A stretch of DNA of 64,000 nucleotides from Neurospora crassa OR74A (taxonomy: Eukaryota; Ascomycota; Sordariomycetes; Sordariales; Sordariaceae): positions 7,109,917-7,173,916 of the forward strand of contig NC_026501.1 of NCBI RefSeq assembly GCF_000182925.2, written 5' to 3'. The translations under genes were made by a program, and so were the position numbers. Below are positions 22,806-35,199 of this stretch, piece by piece (position 1 is the first letter of the stretch; each line of letters starts with the position of its first letter). A model generated the notes under the pieces. It had not been told where the DNA came from, did no database searches, and saw only the letters and a list, made by a program, of their open reading frames with translations.

Positions 22806-23416
22806 GGTCGATGATTCGAAGGGATTTGATCAGAGAATGGACGCGGAACAACGCGAAACGGGGAAAGAGACAAGAGGTTTGAGTTTGTGTGATTTCATGT
22901 TCACAACGCTTTGTCTTATATGGCACTCTGTCAACGCTTTACACCACACGCCGGAGAAGCAATCACACAAAGTATCGGTCAACAGTCCAAATCTTAGCAG
23001 GCTTCTTCCTTCAATTGACCGAGAGGTAATTCAATCGTGGCTGGCTGAACTTTGGGGACTATCAGGGTCTAGACCCCATCCATCGAGTTACAGTTCAATA
23101 GTTTGTGGATCCCACTGAGAGGAACCAGAAAACCGGAACAACCATTGACAGCCCAACGGGGCGACTTCAATCAAGTGCAATGACCGATAGTGGGTCTGGG
23201 GCTTGTTTGGCTTAATCTTAAACGCTACTGCAGGTACCGTGAGCCCTGATGCAAAAAGAAACGAAACTGACGAGGAGAAAGGGGAGAACGAGCGAAGCTG
23301 GGTGCCTGGAATAAGCTGGATTGGCCGAGATGTTCGAGCCGAAGCATCGGATGACATCAGTATCCATTCAAGGGCTATGCACTCCCGCCACCCTCAACAT
23401 GTTTTCAAGTTTCCCT
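22806..23416. other. intergenic between two - strand genes
   Basis: It holds the promoter of the secreted protein gene, with ATATAAG on the - strand near 22915-22921, about 110 bases before its start codon, and the 3' flank of the reductase gene. No other gene seen. Confidence 0.5.
22915..22921 (-). promoter_or_regulatory. TATA-like box of the secreted protein gene
   Basis: ATATAAG on the - strand about 110 bases before the ATG at 22805, a usual distance for a fungal TATA element. Confidence 0.35.
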
Positions 23417-24490
23417 TCAGCACCGTCCAGTCGGAGCAAAACTCTCCGCCGCATCTTTGATGCTTTCCTTCAAGCCCGTCCATCCCTCCTGTCCGACAGC
23501 ATGCAACAACAAGAAAGGAATGTCCGCCGGAATTTCCGTTTCATCAATCTGATTTGAACTCGGCAATTCCACCCAGTCGTTCTTTTCAGGATACAACTCC
23601 TTGAGAATGTCCAGAGTTTGGTTCCAACTAAACTGCTCCGCGAGCCCATAAACCCTTGATCCAGTTAGTCCCGACACAAGCACGCCAAGATACAGCCGAC
23701 CTGCGTCTCGAGCATCAATGGACGACTGTGGACCGAAAGTAGGAATTACATCGAGTGCGTCCTTCGGTTTCCCATTGTATAAAGCCCTAACTAGCCCGGC
23801 TGTGCTGGCTGGCTGATTGTCGGGATCAAGGATGGGCCCAACGACGGTGGAAATGAGCATCGCGTTGAAAGTAAACGTCGGCTTCTCCCTCGCAACCCAG
23901 TCCCACAGCGCCTCCTCAACTTTGACTTTGATGGCCATGAACGGAGCGAGGCCCTTTTCCGCATCAGGGATGCCCGAATCTTCGGCCAACGCCACCGCCT
24001 CGTGATTCCATGACTCCTCTGTCAGAGTCCTGCGGATCCCGACCTTAGGCGTATAAGCCGCCCATGAAGAGCTGGTGTAAATGAACGCCTGGACGGTGTT
24101 GGAGTGCATCTTGGCGGCGTCGAGAAGACCGTAGAGACACTTGAGTTCTTCGTTGACGGCTTTTGGCACGTCTCTGTCGTCGAGCCAGGCGACCCCGGCT
24201 ACGGTGATGACGGCGGAGACGCCGGCGACGTGAGCGTTCCAGATGCCGGGGGCAGTGATGTTGGGGACTTCAATGACTTCGATGCGGTTGAAGCCGTAGC
24301 GGGTGGTGAAGAAGGGCTCGACCCAGGCGCATCGAGCTTTGTTACGCACGGTGCCTCGGACGCGGTAGCCGGCTGAGAGGAGCTGGTCGGCTATGTGGCT
24401 GGCGATTAGGCCGTTGACGCCGGTGACAAGGATGAGGGAGTTGAGAGGGATGAAGGGTTCTTGTGTGAGATTGAGAGGTGTGTTGGCCAT
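23417..24490 (-). CDS. NAD(P)-dependent epimerase/reductase (extended SDR, dihydroflavonol-reductase-like)
   Basis: An intronless frame of 357 residues from the ATG at 24490. The longer reading upstream is not supported because the Rossmann motif already begins at residue 18. The N-terminus has the nucleotide-binding strand-turn-helix ILVTGVNGLIASHIADQLL (TGxxGxIAxH) and the basic residues RVRGTVRN expected for cofactor binding. The Ser of the catalytic set lies in IYTSSSWAAY (138-146). The YxxxK motif reads FMAIK (184-188): Lys188 is kept but the Tyr is Phe. These enzymes reduce aldehydes or ketones with NADPH (yeast Gre2, plant DFR family). With Phe in place of the proton-donating Tyr, activity is doubtful or altered. 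Substrate unknown. Confidence 0.85.
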   Translation of the reverse strand: MANTPLNLTQEPFIPLNSLILVTGVNGLIASHIADQLLSAGYRVRGTVRNKARCAWVEPFFTTRYGFNRIEVIEVPNITAPGIWNAHVAGVSAVITVAGVAWLDDRDVPKAVNEELKCLYGLLDAAKMHSNTVQAFIYTSSSWAAYTPKVGIRRTLTEESWNHEAVALAEDSGIPDAEKGLAPFMAIKVKVEEALWDWVAREKPTFTFNAMLISTVVGPILDPDNQPASTAGLVRALYNGKPKDALDVIPTFGPQSSIDARDAGRLYLGVLVSGLTGSRVYGLAEQFSWNQTLDILKELYPEKNDWVELPSSNQIDETEIPADIPFLLLHAVGQEGWTGLKESIKDAAESFAPTGRC

Positions 24491-25712
24491 GGTGCAATTA
24501 GTTCTGGTTGAGGTTGAGTGAGGGCTGCTTCCTCCGAAAATCACGAAAGTATCGAGATCTTATCTTAACAACAAAAGCAACATGGAAGATGGAAAAGACG
24601 ATCACAACAACACAGAACCTAGCTAAATAGATGGACGTAATATATCTGAGTTCGAGGGGCAAGTTCATCTTCGACAGCATCAAAGACGTCTCAGCTACTT
24701 ACCTACCTCAACCATGCCCCTGCAACTAACGACTGACATGCGCACACCCCATCAAGATTCACCGGTTCGGCGTTAGGGCGGCCAATGGGCTCTGGACAAA
24801 AACCCGATGTCTCATCGCGTTATCGTTTTCATGGTGTTACGCTGCAGACGGAGGAATGCTGACCGTAGACCGAAGTGCGAGGGAGACTCAACCACCGGGT
24901 GCGCAGGGGCATGCAATCATCAGACGCTGCGAGGTTGGAACGAGGGCCAATGGTCCAAACGTCATCGTTGACCAAGACCCTCGGAGACGATGTCTGTCCA
25001 GAAATTGGAGTTACGAAGAAGATTGGAATTGAGCTTGACTACCATGACTGGGCGGCCGCCCGATTCACTGCACGTCATGTTACGCTGTTGGCACATGTCC
25101 TTAATGTCTAGAGATACCATCATACCTCTGGCGTACGAGACTCGTCTCGTGGAAAGAGTTCGTCGGTCATGGAAAAACCCACTGCCCGAAGCGATAACAA
25201 AAAAGAAAAGAACAAGAAAACGAGAAGGGTAATATGAACGAATGAAAGAGGGACAGGCCGATAAAGATGGAAGGTGGCCGTCCTTTATCTGATGATCAGA
25301 TAATCACGCATCTCCACTTCCCACTCCTCTTTTAGGGATCAAACACCCCTGTCAGCTCGGTTTATGTGGGGCGAACCGCCGAAGATGTTCACAAACGTCT
25401 CCATTCTCCCCACCTTGAAGACACCTCCGGCCGGCCAATATGCGTCATAACCGCCATGTCTGTCTCCTTGATGGGGCCATGGTATTTTCCCTGAATATGG
25501 CCATTCATGGACTGCTCAATCATTTGCAAAACGCCTTGCTTTGACGATAAACGGACGCTGTCTCAATTACACCCGCTGACCCCAAGCTCTCTAGCGCCCA
25601 ATTAATTCCATTGACTCCAATCTTCACAGTCAACGAGCCTTTCATCTCACCTTGGTAATATACATAGGGTAGCTAGGTACTCTCGGACCGACGGCAAATA
25701 CACCTTTGCAAC
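24491..25712. other. divergent intergenic region
   Basis: About 1.2 kb lies between the reductase (-) and the hydantoinase-like gene (+). Only short overlapping open frames, no family match. No clear TATA box for either gene; ATACATAGGG near 25661 precedes the + strand gene by about 50 bases. Confidence 0.55.
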
Positions 25713-28700
25713 ATGGCACCCCAACCCTCACCCCGTCGCCTCCGCATCGGCGTTGACGTCGGCGGCACCAACACCGACGGCGTCATCCTCGACCCATCCC
25801 TCGCTTCATCCTCTCCATCCAAAGGCATCCTAGCCCACGTCAAGACCGCCACAACGCCCAACCCCAGTGAAGGCATCATGACCGCCATCACCTCCATGTT
25901 CACTCAACTTCAGGCTACCCACGCCGCCGACATCCGTCCGGAGGACGCCATTGCCAGCGTCACCATCGGCACCACGCACTTCGTCAACGCCGTCATCGAG
26001 CGGGATCCCTCCCGCCTTTCGCGGGTAGCCGTCCTCCGTCTTTCCGGTCCCTTTTCCAAGCACGTTCCGCCCTGCGTCGACTGGCCCGATGACATGCGCT
26101 CCTTAATGCTGGGGTATCACGCGCGCGTGAAGGGCGGATTGGAGGTAGACGGGTCGTTGATCAGCGATATTGACGAGTCCGAGATCGTGGAGCAATGCAA
26201 AGAAATTCGCAAGCGCGGCGGGATCAAAGCGGTAGTGATTAACGGTGTGTTCAGTCCTATTGATACCGTCTACAGACAAGAAGAGAGGGCGGCGGAGATT
26301 GTCAGGCGCGAGCTGGGCGGGCAGGAAGAAGTGGATGTGGTGTGCTCCAAGGAGGTGGCGAACTTGGGGTTCTTGGAACGAGAGAATGCGGCGGTTTTGA
26401 ATGCGAGTATACTGAGGTTTGCAAGACGGACGATTAGGGAGTTTCGGCAGGCGGTGGGTCGGTTGGGACTCAAGGGTGTGCCAGTGTTTATCACGCAAAA
26501 TGATGGGACGATCTTGAAAGGAGAAAAGGCGGCGGAGTTGCCCATCAAGACGTTCTCGAGCGGGCCGACGAATAGCATGAGGGGTGCCGCGTTCCTCGTG
26601 CAGGGTCAGGAGAAGGATGGGAAGAAGGAGGGACAGGAACAGGGAAAGGCGATGATGGTGGTGGATGTTGGTGGGACTACGACTGATGTGGGGTTACTTT
26701 TGCCTAATGGGTTTCCGAGACAGCAGGCTGCTTATAGCGAGTTGGCGGGAGTAAGAATGGTATGTTATTTTGCCCACAATGGTCTCTGTGAACTGCTCCC
26801 TGTTCCAATTGTTGGCGGCTGACTGATCCAATCCATGTGTGGACATTACTGGGGGTGTATAGAACTTCTCATGCCCTGACATCAAAAGCATCGGTCTCGG
26901 TGGCGGTTCCATTGTCCGAAAGGGCAAAAACGGCATCACCATTGGGCCAGACAGTGTGGGCTATAGGATCAACAAGGAAGCCCTGCTCTTTGGTGGAAGC
27001 ACGCTTACCACAACTGACTGTACTGTGCTCACCAACCCGGAAATCACCAGCATAGGCGACGCCAGTCTTGTCAAAGCCGCACTGACCGAAGAAGAAACCC
27101 AGCAGTTCAAGGCCATCGTCAAGAGCAAGATCGAAAAGATCATCGATAACATGAAGACGTCACCAGAGGACCTGCCAGCTATTCTTGTCGGCGGTGGTGC
27201 AGTCATTGCCCCAGATGAACTCCAGGGTGCAAGCAAGGTGCTCAAGCCCCGATGGTCCGAGGTTGCGAATGCGATAGGAGCTGCCATCGCTCGTGTCAGT
27301 GCTGTTGTGGACACAATCAAGTCTACAGAGGCCAAGACGGAGAAGCAGTTCTTGGAGGAGATCAAGAAGGATGCGGTCGAGAGAACCATTGCGGCTGGTG
27401 CTTCTCCGGAATCTGTCGAGGTTGTTGAGGTTGAGATGCTGCCTTTGCAGGTAAGAACTTCCCTTGCATCAGTGATGCAAGTTCATGCGAGCGACTAACA
27501 AGACACATACTCTCACCTGCTAGTACGTTGAGAACAAAACTCGTTTCGTCGTCCGCGCAGCCGGCGACTTTGACTTCACGCGGTCATACACGTCAAGCGA
27601 TGACAATGGGAAAGCCTCATCAGAGGAAGAGGCCGTGGGCAAAGACCTCTTTGAGCCACAAACAGTCACAGACACCAAGCCAAAAGCAGCAACATCATCA
27701 CAAGTCAATGTCCTCACCTACACCCCCAACGTCCTCAACCGCATCTGGCACATCTCCGAAACAGACCTCACCTTCATCTCCACCGGCTGCTACATCCTCG
27801 GCACCGGCGGCGGCGGCTCTCCCTACGCCTCCATGATTCTCCTCCGGCAGCTCCTCCGCTCCGGCGCCTCGGTACGGGTCGTCTCCCCTGCGGACGTGCC
27901 TGACTCGGCCGCCGTCGGCTGCGGCTGCGGCGCCGGCTCGCCAACGGTGAGCATCGAGAAGCTGCAAGGCGACGAGATGATGCAAGCACAGACGGAGCTT
28001 TACAAAGCCTTGTCCTCCTCCTCCTCCGATCAAAATCAAAATTACAAAGCAACGCACATGATCGCCCTCGAAATCGGCGGCGGCAACGGCCTCCAAGGTA
28101 TGACGCTCGGCGCCAGCTCCAACATGGACATCCCCTGCGTCGACGGCGACTGGATGGGGCGCGCGTACCCGACCAAGTGGCAGACGACACCAGTAGTCTT
28201 TAACGAGCGGTCGCCCATCTGGAGCCCCATCGCCGTCGCGGACGGGAATGGAAACGTGCTGGTGATGCCCAAAGCGGCGTCGGATGCCGCCGTCGAGAAC
28301 ATCATTCGCGCGGCGCTAAGCCAGATGGGCAGCCAGGTGGGCGCGGCCGACCCGCCGGTTACGGGCGCGGAGATGAAGAGGTGGGTGGTGGAGAATACGG
28401 TGTCGCAGGCGTGGAGGCTGGGGAGGGCGGTGGCGAGGGCGAGGGCGATGAACCGGTTGGACGAGGTGGCAGAGACGATTGTGGAGGAGTGTGGTGGGGG
28501 GCAGAAGGGGGCGGCGGCAAAGATGTTGTTCAAGGGAAAGATTGTGGGTGTTAGGAGGACGCTGAGGATGGGACATGTTTATGGGGAGTGTATTATTGAG
28601 GGGACGGATATGACGGATGATACTACGACAACAAATCATGGGAGAAGAACAGGGGGTCGACGTGGAGGTCAAGGTGTTGATGGGGAGGAGAAGGAGGATT

Positions 28701-29071
28701 TCATTGGCAAGAGGATCAAGATCCCGTTCAAGAACGAGAACATTGCTGCCATCCGTATACCCGCGGAGGATGGTTCTAACGACGAGAACAAGGAGTTGGA
28801 GAAGCAGGAGGATGTACTGGCGATTGTGCCGGATCTGATCTCGGTCATCGATGCTCAAAGCGGTGAGGCCGTGGGCACTCCGGAATATCGGTATGGCTTG
28901 CTGGTCATTGTTATCGGAATCGCCGCTTCAGACAAGTGGACGGGGTCACAGAGAGGCATCGATCTTGGTGGTCCCAAAGCGTTTGGCTTTGACCATCTAA
29001 AGTACGAACCGTTGGGCAGGTTCGTGAAGCCGGTTAGTGTTATTGATGAGTTTGATAGGTCGATCGAGTAA
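25713..29071 (+). CDS. hydantoinase/oxoprolinase A-type protein fused to DUF917
   Basis: Exons 25713-26759, 26863-27450 and 27524-29071 (all phase 0) give 1060 residues. Residues about 10-190 are the N-terminal half of the hydantoinase/5-oxoprolinase A fold, with the phosphate loop GVDVGGTNTDGVILD. Residues about 210-530 are the second half, with DVGGTTTDVGLLLPNG and IGLGGGSIV. From about 615 to the end is a DUF917 domain (IWHISETDLTFIS, then ILGTGGGGSP, EIGGGNGLQGMTLG, CVDGDWMGRAYP). The HyuA-DUF917 combination is a known fungal and bacterial form. It is expected to hydrolyse a cyclic amide (hydantoin, oxoproline or similar) with ATP in the cytosol, but the substrate is not established. The intron donors are GTATGT and GTAAGA; the acceptors are GTATAG and TGCTAG, the second preceded by a CTAAC site. 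Confidence 0.88.
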
Positions 29072-29986
29072 GGACATGAGTGATGCAGAGGTTGTCTATC
29101 CCTGCTCTATGGTGTACTTGCAAATCTCAGATCTCTACTTGAAAGTGGAGATGTGCTAGGATAGTCCTGGATGTAGATCAGATGAAACAGATAGGCTCGA
29201 CTTGTCAGGTACCTCTACGGATTCAAGCATTAAGGTTGTTTCAAAACAACGGTTGAGTGACTCACAAGGAAACTACCTTCCTTGCTAATTAGTTTGATTT
29301 GACTTCCTAATATAGACCTACATATATGTGCCATCGACGAAGCGTACCTATATCATAGACTGGATAGGTGACGACTAGATCGCGGACTCCGTGTGGTGCC
29401 TAACAACACTCCTTAACAACGTATTGTGTACACGACATACATTCACTTGTTGTTGTTTGCCTTTATGTACTCAAGATCACCGCATGGTCTGCTAGTGACA
29501 GTTCCCCGATTTCTGATCCTTTCCATTCGATGATGTGGCTTGTCGTCACAGATGGGTTTTTGATGTTAGAATGAAGGACTTGCAGAAGAGATCTGGAGGC
29601 ACCAACCGGCTACCGATGCAATCTTTGTCCCTTAGATGCAGTTGATCGTGCATAAGCGTGACACTGGAGGTTCACTTGATGTCGTGAACTGCTCCAAGTC
29701 AGATGCAATCTAATGCCGTGTGATGATGCTGCCATGGCAGAAAACATGCCATCAGAGTATCTCTCTTGCGCAAACCATTTTTTTTAACCTCTAGGTTACC
29801 TTATGTATATAGAAAAGAACTTCAGCTCCTAACTCCAGATGTTCCAGTCTGCTTGGATTTAGTCAGTCGTCAGTTTTTGGTATCTGGTCCTAACACTCGT
29901 TCATCCCGCCCCCTTTTTTCTCCCGCGCTTTCAAAGTAAAGTGAGCGGAAATCTAATCAACAACCGCGTGCTACAACCGTTCAGTC
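29072..29986. other. intergenic, 3' of hydantoinase-like gene and promoter of CAX gene
   Basis: No gene seen. One TACCTCTA copy lies at 29210. A pyrimidine-rich run (29910-29930) precedes the split start codon of the next gene. Confidence 0.55.
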
Positions 29987-32427
29987 ATGCGTGAGTTTCC
30001 CTGAGCTCCTCACGTCCGCCTTCCACCGGCATATAATTTCGAAAAGGCCATTCACTAACATCTGTGTGGGTTACAGACAGAATCCGGACCTGGGCTAGGG
30101 CAAAAGCTCATGGCCCAACGCCTCTGGTGCGCACTAGGTCTGATGCTGCGCCGATTTTCAGAGCAAGTCACAGCCGCCATGGCACGATTTCGACAGCCGA
30201 GACTGGCCGCCACGGTGCAGTGATATCTGAAGAGCTACAAGCAAAGAAGCCCTCGGCACTGGCGCGCTTCTACACCTGCGCCAACGGAATTCTTTTCTCG
30301 CGCTTCTTGAACATAGGACTGGTCTTTGTACCAGTAGCATTTGCCGTCCGTAAGTTCACCGGTATCCACTTTACATCCTCCTCGTTATAGGGCACTGGGC
30401 GGTCTAGGCTATCTCCAAGGCTAGAACGCCGTACACCAGTGGCTCTTCTCAGGGCTAGGCTCCAAGGAGGTACCTCGCCTAACCCTTCAGAATGAGCTAC
30501 ACTTGTAGCAGTTCGTGGCCGTCATGTGCTGCTTGCGTGAGATCCCTACAGGTAGATTGCTGATTCCCTTGAGGTTGTCACCGCAGACTTCACGTCCATG
30601 CCGGCTGGCGTGGTATTCGGCATGAACGCTGTGGCAATTATTCCTCTGGCCGGGCTCCTCAGCCACGCAACGGAAAGCGTAGCCGGTCGTTGCGGTGACA
30701 CGGTTGCTGCCTTGATGAACGTCACCTTTGGAAACGCTGTCGAGCTAATCATTTTCATGTGAGTGAACTTTGATCCCCCACAGGCTCTTTCACAACGTCT
30801 TTCGAGGTACTGAGCCGATCAGAAAGGGCTTAAAGCTGACGAAGGGTGCGCAAACAACAGCATTGCGCTCGTGAAGAATGAAATCCGGATCGTCCAGGCC
30901 TCTCTCGTTGGATCAATTTTGGTTGATCTCCTGTTAATCCTGGGAATGTGCTTCATTTGGGGCGGTTTGCGATTCCGCGAGCAGATCTACAACAGCACCG
31001 TAACCCAGATGAGCGCTTGTTTGCTCACGCTGAGTGTGCTGAGCTTGATGCTCCCAACCGCGTTCCACGCCACGTTTAAAAACGAGCAGGAGGCGGATAT
31101 CAAGGTTCTGCCGCTCAGCCGGGGAACCAGTGTCATCCTGCTCGTTATCTACCTCCTTTACCTCATCTTCCAGCTACAGTCGCACTCCTATTTGTACGCA
31201 CCAACGCCAAGACACTTGATCGAACAAGCAGCGGCACCCGGCCCCGCAGCTCATTACTTCAGCTCTAGACGTAACTCGTCTTCATCTCCACCTAGGACTC
31301 CTGATGAGAACGCATTACAAGCGCCCCAAGCCATGTCGAACGAAGATGGTGGCACAGCTGGAAGACAGGAGAACAGCAGGGGTGCAACCACAACAGAGCA
31401 CGACGCCGCCGAAAGGACGGAAGCTGTCACAGATGACACGCTACACCAGACGCAGGAACTCATCCCTGCTGGCCAGCCTGATACTGACACGTTCGCTGCC
31501 GATGATGCAAGAGGCCCAGGCCAGCAGGGTGAAACAAAAGACGTTGAGCCGTCGCAAGGCCGAGACCAAAATTCTGGGACCAACGAACATCATGCTGGTC
31601 TTGGTCTGGCCAGTGACCTAGAGGCACAGTGGGACACGGCCTCTCGTGCTGCGCCGTTTCTACTCAGATCGCTCCGGCCGATCTCAACTGCTGTTGCCTC
31701 CATGCTGGAGAACCCCAACGAAGCAGAGCAACCGGAGCATAATGCACAAGGACAGCCACTGCGGCGTGTCCAGTCTATGCCGACTCGAACACAGAGGGCT
31801 GCGAGCAATCGACAGGCACCCGGCCAATTGCCGGTAGTAGTCCCCATTGTGGTTGACAGCACACCGGCCTCGCCTCGCAACAGTGAGGAAAAGCCAGCGG
31901 CCCAAGAGACAACAGAGGTCGAAGCCATGCCACAGAAAGCCGCCGTAATCCTTCTTCTGGCCTCGACCGGCTTGGTCGCCGTTTGTGCCGAGTTCATGGT
32001 GGACTCCATCGATGCAATCGTCGCCCGGGATGCCAATGCAACTACAGGCATCTCTGAAGCCTTCATCGGTCTAGTGCTCATCCCCATTGTAGGCAATGCA
32101 GCTGAACACATCACATCTGTGAGCGTGGCACTCAAGAACAAGATGGACTTGGCACTGGGCGTGGCACTGGGCAGCAGTATCCAGATTGCGCTGTTTGTGA
32201 CGCCGGTAGTGGTTATCTTGGGCTGGATCATGGATCGAGACATGTCTCTCTACTTTACCCTCTTCGAGACTGTCTGCATGTTCGTTAGCACCTTCATTGT
32301 GAATTTTCTCGTTAGAGATGGGAGGAGTAACTACCTCGAGGGAGCACTTTTGGCATCTGCCTACCTCATTATCGCCGTGGCAGCGTTTTACTTGCCAAAT
32401 CCAAGGTTGGCTAGCTCTGTTGGGTAA
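29987..32427 (+). CDS. vacuolar-type Ca2+/H+ exchanger (CAX/VCX1 family)
   Basis: Exons 29987-29990, 30077-30349, 30587-30758 and 30861-32427 give 671 residues. The first coding exon is only ATGC; there is no other in-frame Met before the first helices, and the GTGAGT donor and TTACAG acceptor are good. The 237-base second intron is placed by CCGCAG|ACTTC, which restores [20 protein letters not shown]. The two signature repeats are GNAVEL (141-146) and GNAAEH (561-566), each in a helix pair, as in cation/proton exchangers that load Ca2+ or Mn2+ into the vacuole. Between the halves lies an unusually long polar loop of about 245 residues (roughly 263-507), rich in Gln, Glu, Ser and Thr, which makes the protein longer than the roughly 410 residues of yeast Vcx1. 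The loop may regulate transport; this is inference. Confidence 0.87.
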
Positions 32428-33455
32428 GGGTGAAGACAGAATTTAGGATGGGAGGTCGGAGTGTGTAGGCTACCTAGGTTCGGATGACAGATGAACGGTT
32501 ATGGTTGAGGCCCAGACCGAAGGAGTAGTTTGTCTTGACTAAGGAGGTTTAGGCTTTTGCCAACAGCCATATCAGTAATTGTCGTAGCAGAGGCCGCATC
32601 AGATGCAGTATCAAAGCTAGTACCAGAGCCAGTGCCAGCCGTGACCGTACCCGACTTGGGACCAGCAGCAGCCGCAATACTTTGCAAGTGGCATTGGGAA
32701 AGCGAAAACCCGGGCAGCCTGGAATATCGGGACTGCCGGTCAATGAGAAGCGAGGGGAATGAGAAGTTTGGTCAATAAGTAGAGATAGTTGACGAGTATC
32801 CTGGTGAAGGGAATCCAGGGTATAGCGATTCCTCTGGACGTGGGCGATATTTGAGGGTCTGGGTCACCTAGACAAAGGGAGAGAAATGAATTTTTGTGCC
32901 TTGTGTAGTAGTATAGAGAAACAAAAAGGCGTCATGTCGGAACATGAATCCCCTCCGGAGGAGTCAAGAACAGCCGGGCGATGCTCATGCTGGGTTCATA
33001 CATAGATGGGAGATCACGTAGGGTATACAGTATAACAGCTGTTGGGAAGCAGTGGTGACGACAAGTGGGAGTTGACTCGGAGTGTTGGAATGTTTGGAGA
33101 TGGGATGATGATGACATGGGATGATGCCCGATGGTTCAAGTGGAAGGTTTGGATGCAGACGCACTAACAGCGCTAAATCGTAAACAGCCCTGGCCCAGCT
33201 TCGTGATGCCCCTGTGGAGACATGGGGAAAGCAAGTGTGGGTCAGAGCTCCATTGGAACTGGACATGCCAAGCCAGTTTTGCACGCCATCACCGCCAAAA
33301 TTTTGGACTGTCCGCATTCTGCTGGGTCCAGCCTTTGCAGGGGCAGCAAGTCCAGTGCAAACCCAGAAGGCCCCCAATCCATCAACACTTCCTGGAAGTC
33401 GGGCGAGTATCGCAACACACTTTCAGCGACAACTTCTGGCACAACATAATCCAAG
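32428..33455. other. intergenic between CAX and Rsa4 genes
   Basis: No gene supported. A 62-residue - strand frame at 32499-32687 (AAAAGPKSG, ATTITDMAVG) is low-complexity and probably within the CAX 3' region. The last 300 bases are the Rsa4 promoter and leader. Confidence 0.5.
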
Positions 33456-35199
33456 ATGGCGACAGTACTACCACCCCCGTCGAAGCGCCAAAAGAGAGAG
33501 GAGATTGAGCGCACCACAACACAGCTCGATGTCGCCCCGATACTGGCGCCTGAGCTCGGCTCCTTCAAGGCCAACTTCGTCGACAGCGATGGCAACCAGA
33601 TGACCGATGTCATCGAAATCAACTTTGCCGATGCCACCGAAAAGAACATCTCCGTCTTGCTCAACACCCTGCTCGAGAGGGACCGCGAAGAGTTCACCCC
33701 ATACCGATTCCGCATCCATATTCCCGGCAAGGATATCATTGTCGACCAGTACCCTTCCGACCTCCTCGGCCTTCTCAAGCAGCATGGTGTCGAGAACCCC
33801 TTCGAGTATGCAAGACCCGGACACAGGAAGCCCAGCACGTAACTGCTTCGCTAACCTCCGCATAGAACCACAATTACTCTTAGTGCCGAGCCCCAGGCTG
33901 TTTTCAGGGTACAAGCAGTTTCGCGCCTTGCCCATCGCATTCCCGGTCACGGCCAACCCATCCTCGCAGCCCAGTTCTCGCCTATTTCATCCGGACGCCT
34001 TGCTACCGGCAGCGGCGACAACACAGCTCGTATTTGGGATACAAATACAGGTACCCCGAAGCACACATTGAAAGGGCACACCGGCTGGGTCCTCGGCGTC
34101 AGCTGGAGACCCGATGGAGAGCAACTAGCGACCTGCAGCATGGATGGCACAGTGAGGATATGGGATCCCGAGGCCGGCAAGCCCGTTGGTCAGCCTTTCA
34201 AGGGCCACGCCAAATGGGTGTTGATGACGGCGTGGCAGCCGTACCACTTGTGGAGAGACGGCACCCCTAGGATTGCCAGTGCTAGCAAGGATGGTACCTG
34301 TAGGATTTGGGTTGTCAACACAGGCCGTACCGAGCACGTCCTGAGCGGTCACAGGAGCTCCGTCGCCTGCGTGCGATGGGGTGGAACCGACCTCATCTAC
34401 ACGGGTTCGCACGATAAGGTTGTCCGGGTATTCGACGCCGTCAAGGGCACCTTGGTACACAGCTTGACATCTCACGCCCACTGGATCAACCATATTGGTT
34501 TGTCCAGCGACCACGCCCTGAGGACCGCCTACTTTGACCACACCAAGGACGTCCCTTCCACCGAGGAGGGCAGGAGGGAGAAGGCCAAGGAGCGTTTCGA
34601 GAGAGCGGCCAAGATCAATGGCAAGGTTGCTGAGCGCATCGTATCTGCCAGTGACGACTTTACCATGTACCTGTGGGACCCCACCAACAACGGTACCAAG
34701 CCCGTTGCTAGACTTTTGGGACACCAGAACAAGGTGAACCAGGTCCAATTCTCTCCCGATGGCACTTTGATCGCCTCGGTTGGTTGGGATAACAGCGTGA
34801 AGCTCTGGAATGCCAGGGATGGCAAGTTCCTCAAGAGCTTGAGGGGTCATGTTGCACCCGTGAGTTCCTTACCCACATTCATCTCTTACCACGAGGGGAA
34901 AGTTCTAACGCGTTGATACTTCAGGTCTACCAATGCTCCTGGTCCGCCGATAGCAGGCTTCTGATTACGGCTAGCAAAGATACTACCCTCAAGGCATGGA
35001 ATGTGCGCACTGGCACTCTCGCCATGGACCTTCCCGGACACGAAGACGAGGTATGTGAACCAAATCACGGCGACATCGGTGTTCCCACTGCTGGAAAATT
35101 CTAACTCGCTTCCAGGTATACGCTGTGGACTGGTCGCCGGATGGCAAGATGGTAGGATCAGGCGGAAAGGATAAGGCCGTGAGGACATGGAGAAACTAA
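33456..35199 (+). CDS. RSA4: ribosome assembly protein Rsa4 / Notchless (NLE, WD40)
   Basis: Exons 33456-33805, 33866-34859, 34925-35050 and 35116-35199 give 517 residues. The first junction (TTCGA|GTATGC, CATAG|AACC) restores ENPFETTITLSAEPQAVFRV, the conserved link between the two domains. Residues about 35-105 are the NLE domain (VIEINFADATEKNISVLLN, then DIIVDQYPSDLLG), which is the part bound by the AAA ATPase Rea1 in yeast. From about 145 to the end are eight WD40 repeats (GHGQPILAAQF, KGHTGWVLGVSWRPDG, SGHRSSVACVRWGG, LGHQNKVNQVQFSPDG, and GHEDEVYAVDWSPDG across the last splice). In yeast and animals this protein acts in the nucleus to remodel pre-60S particles. The family is highly conserved and single-copy, so the assignment is firm. 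Confidence 0.96.

Noticed and set aside
22318-23118. 266-residue + strand open frame rich in Val-Gly-Ser repeats
   Set aside because: Antisense of the Thr/Ser/Pro/Glu repeat gene; the signal peptide and promoter support the - strand reading.
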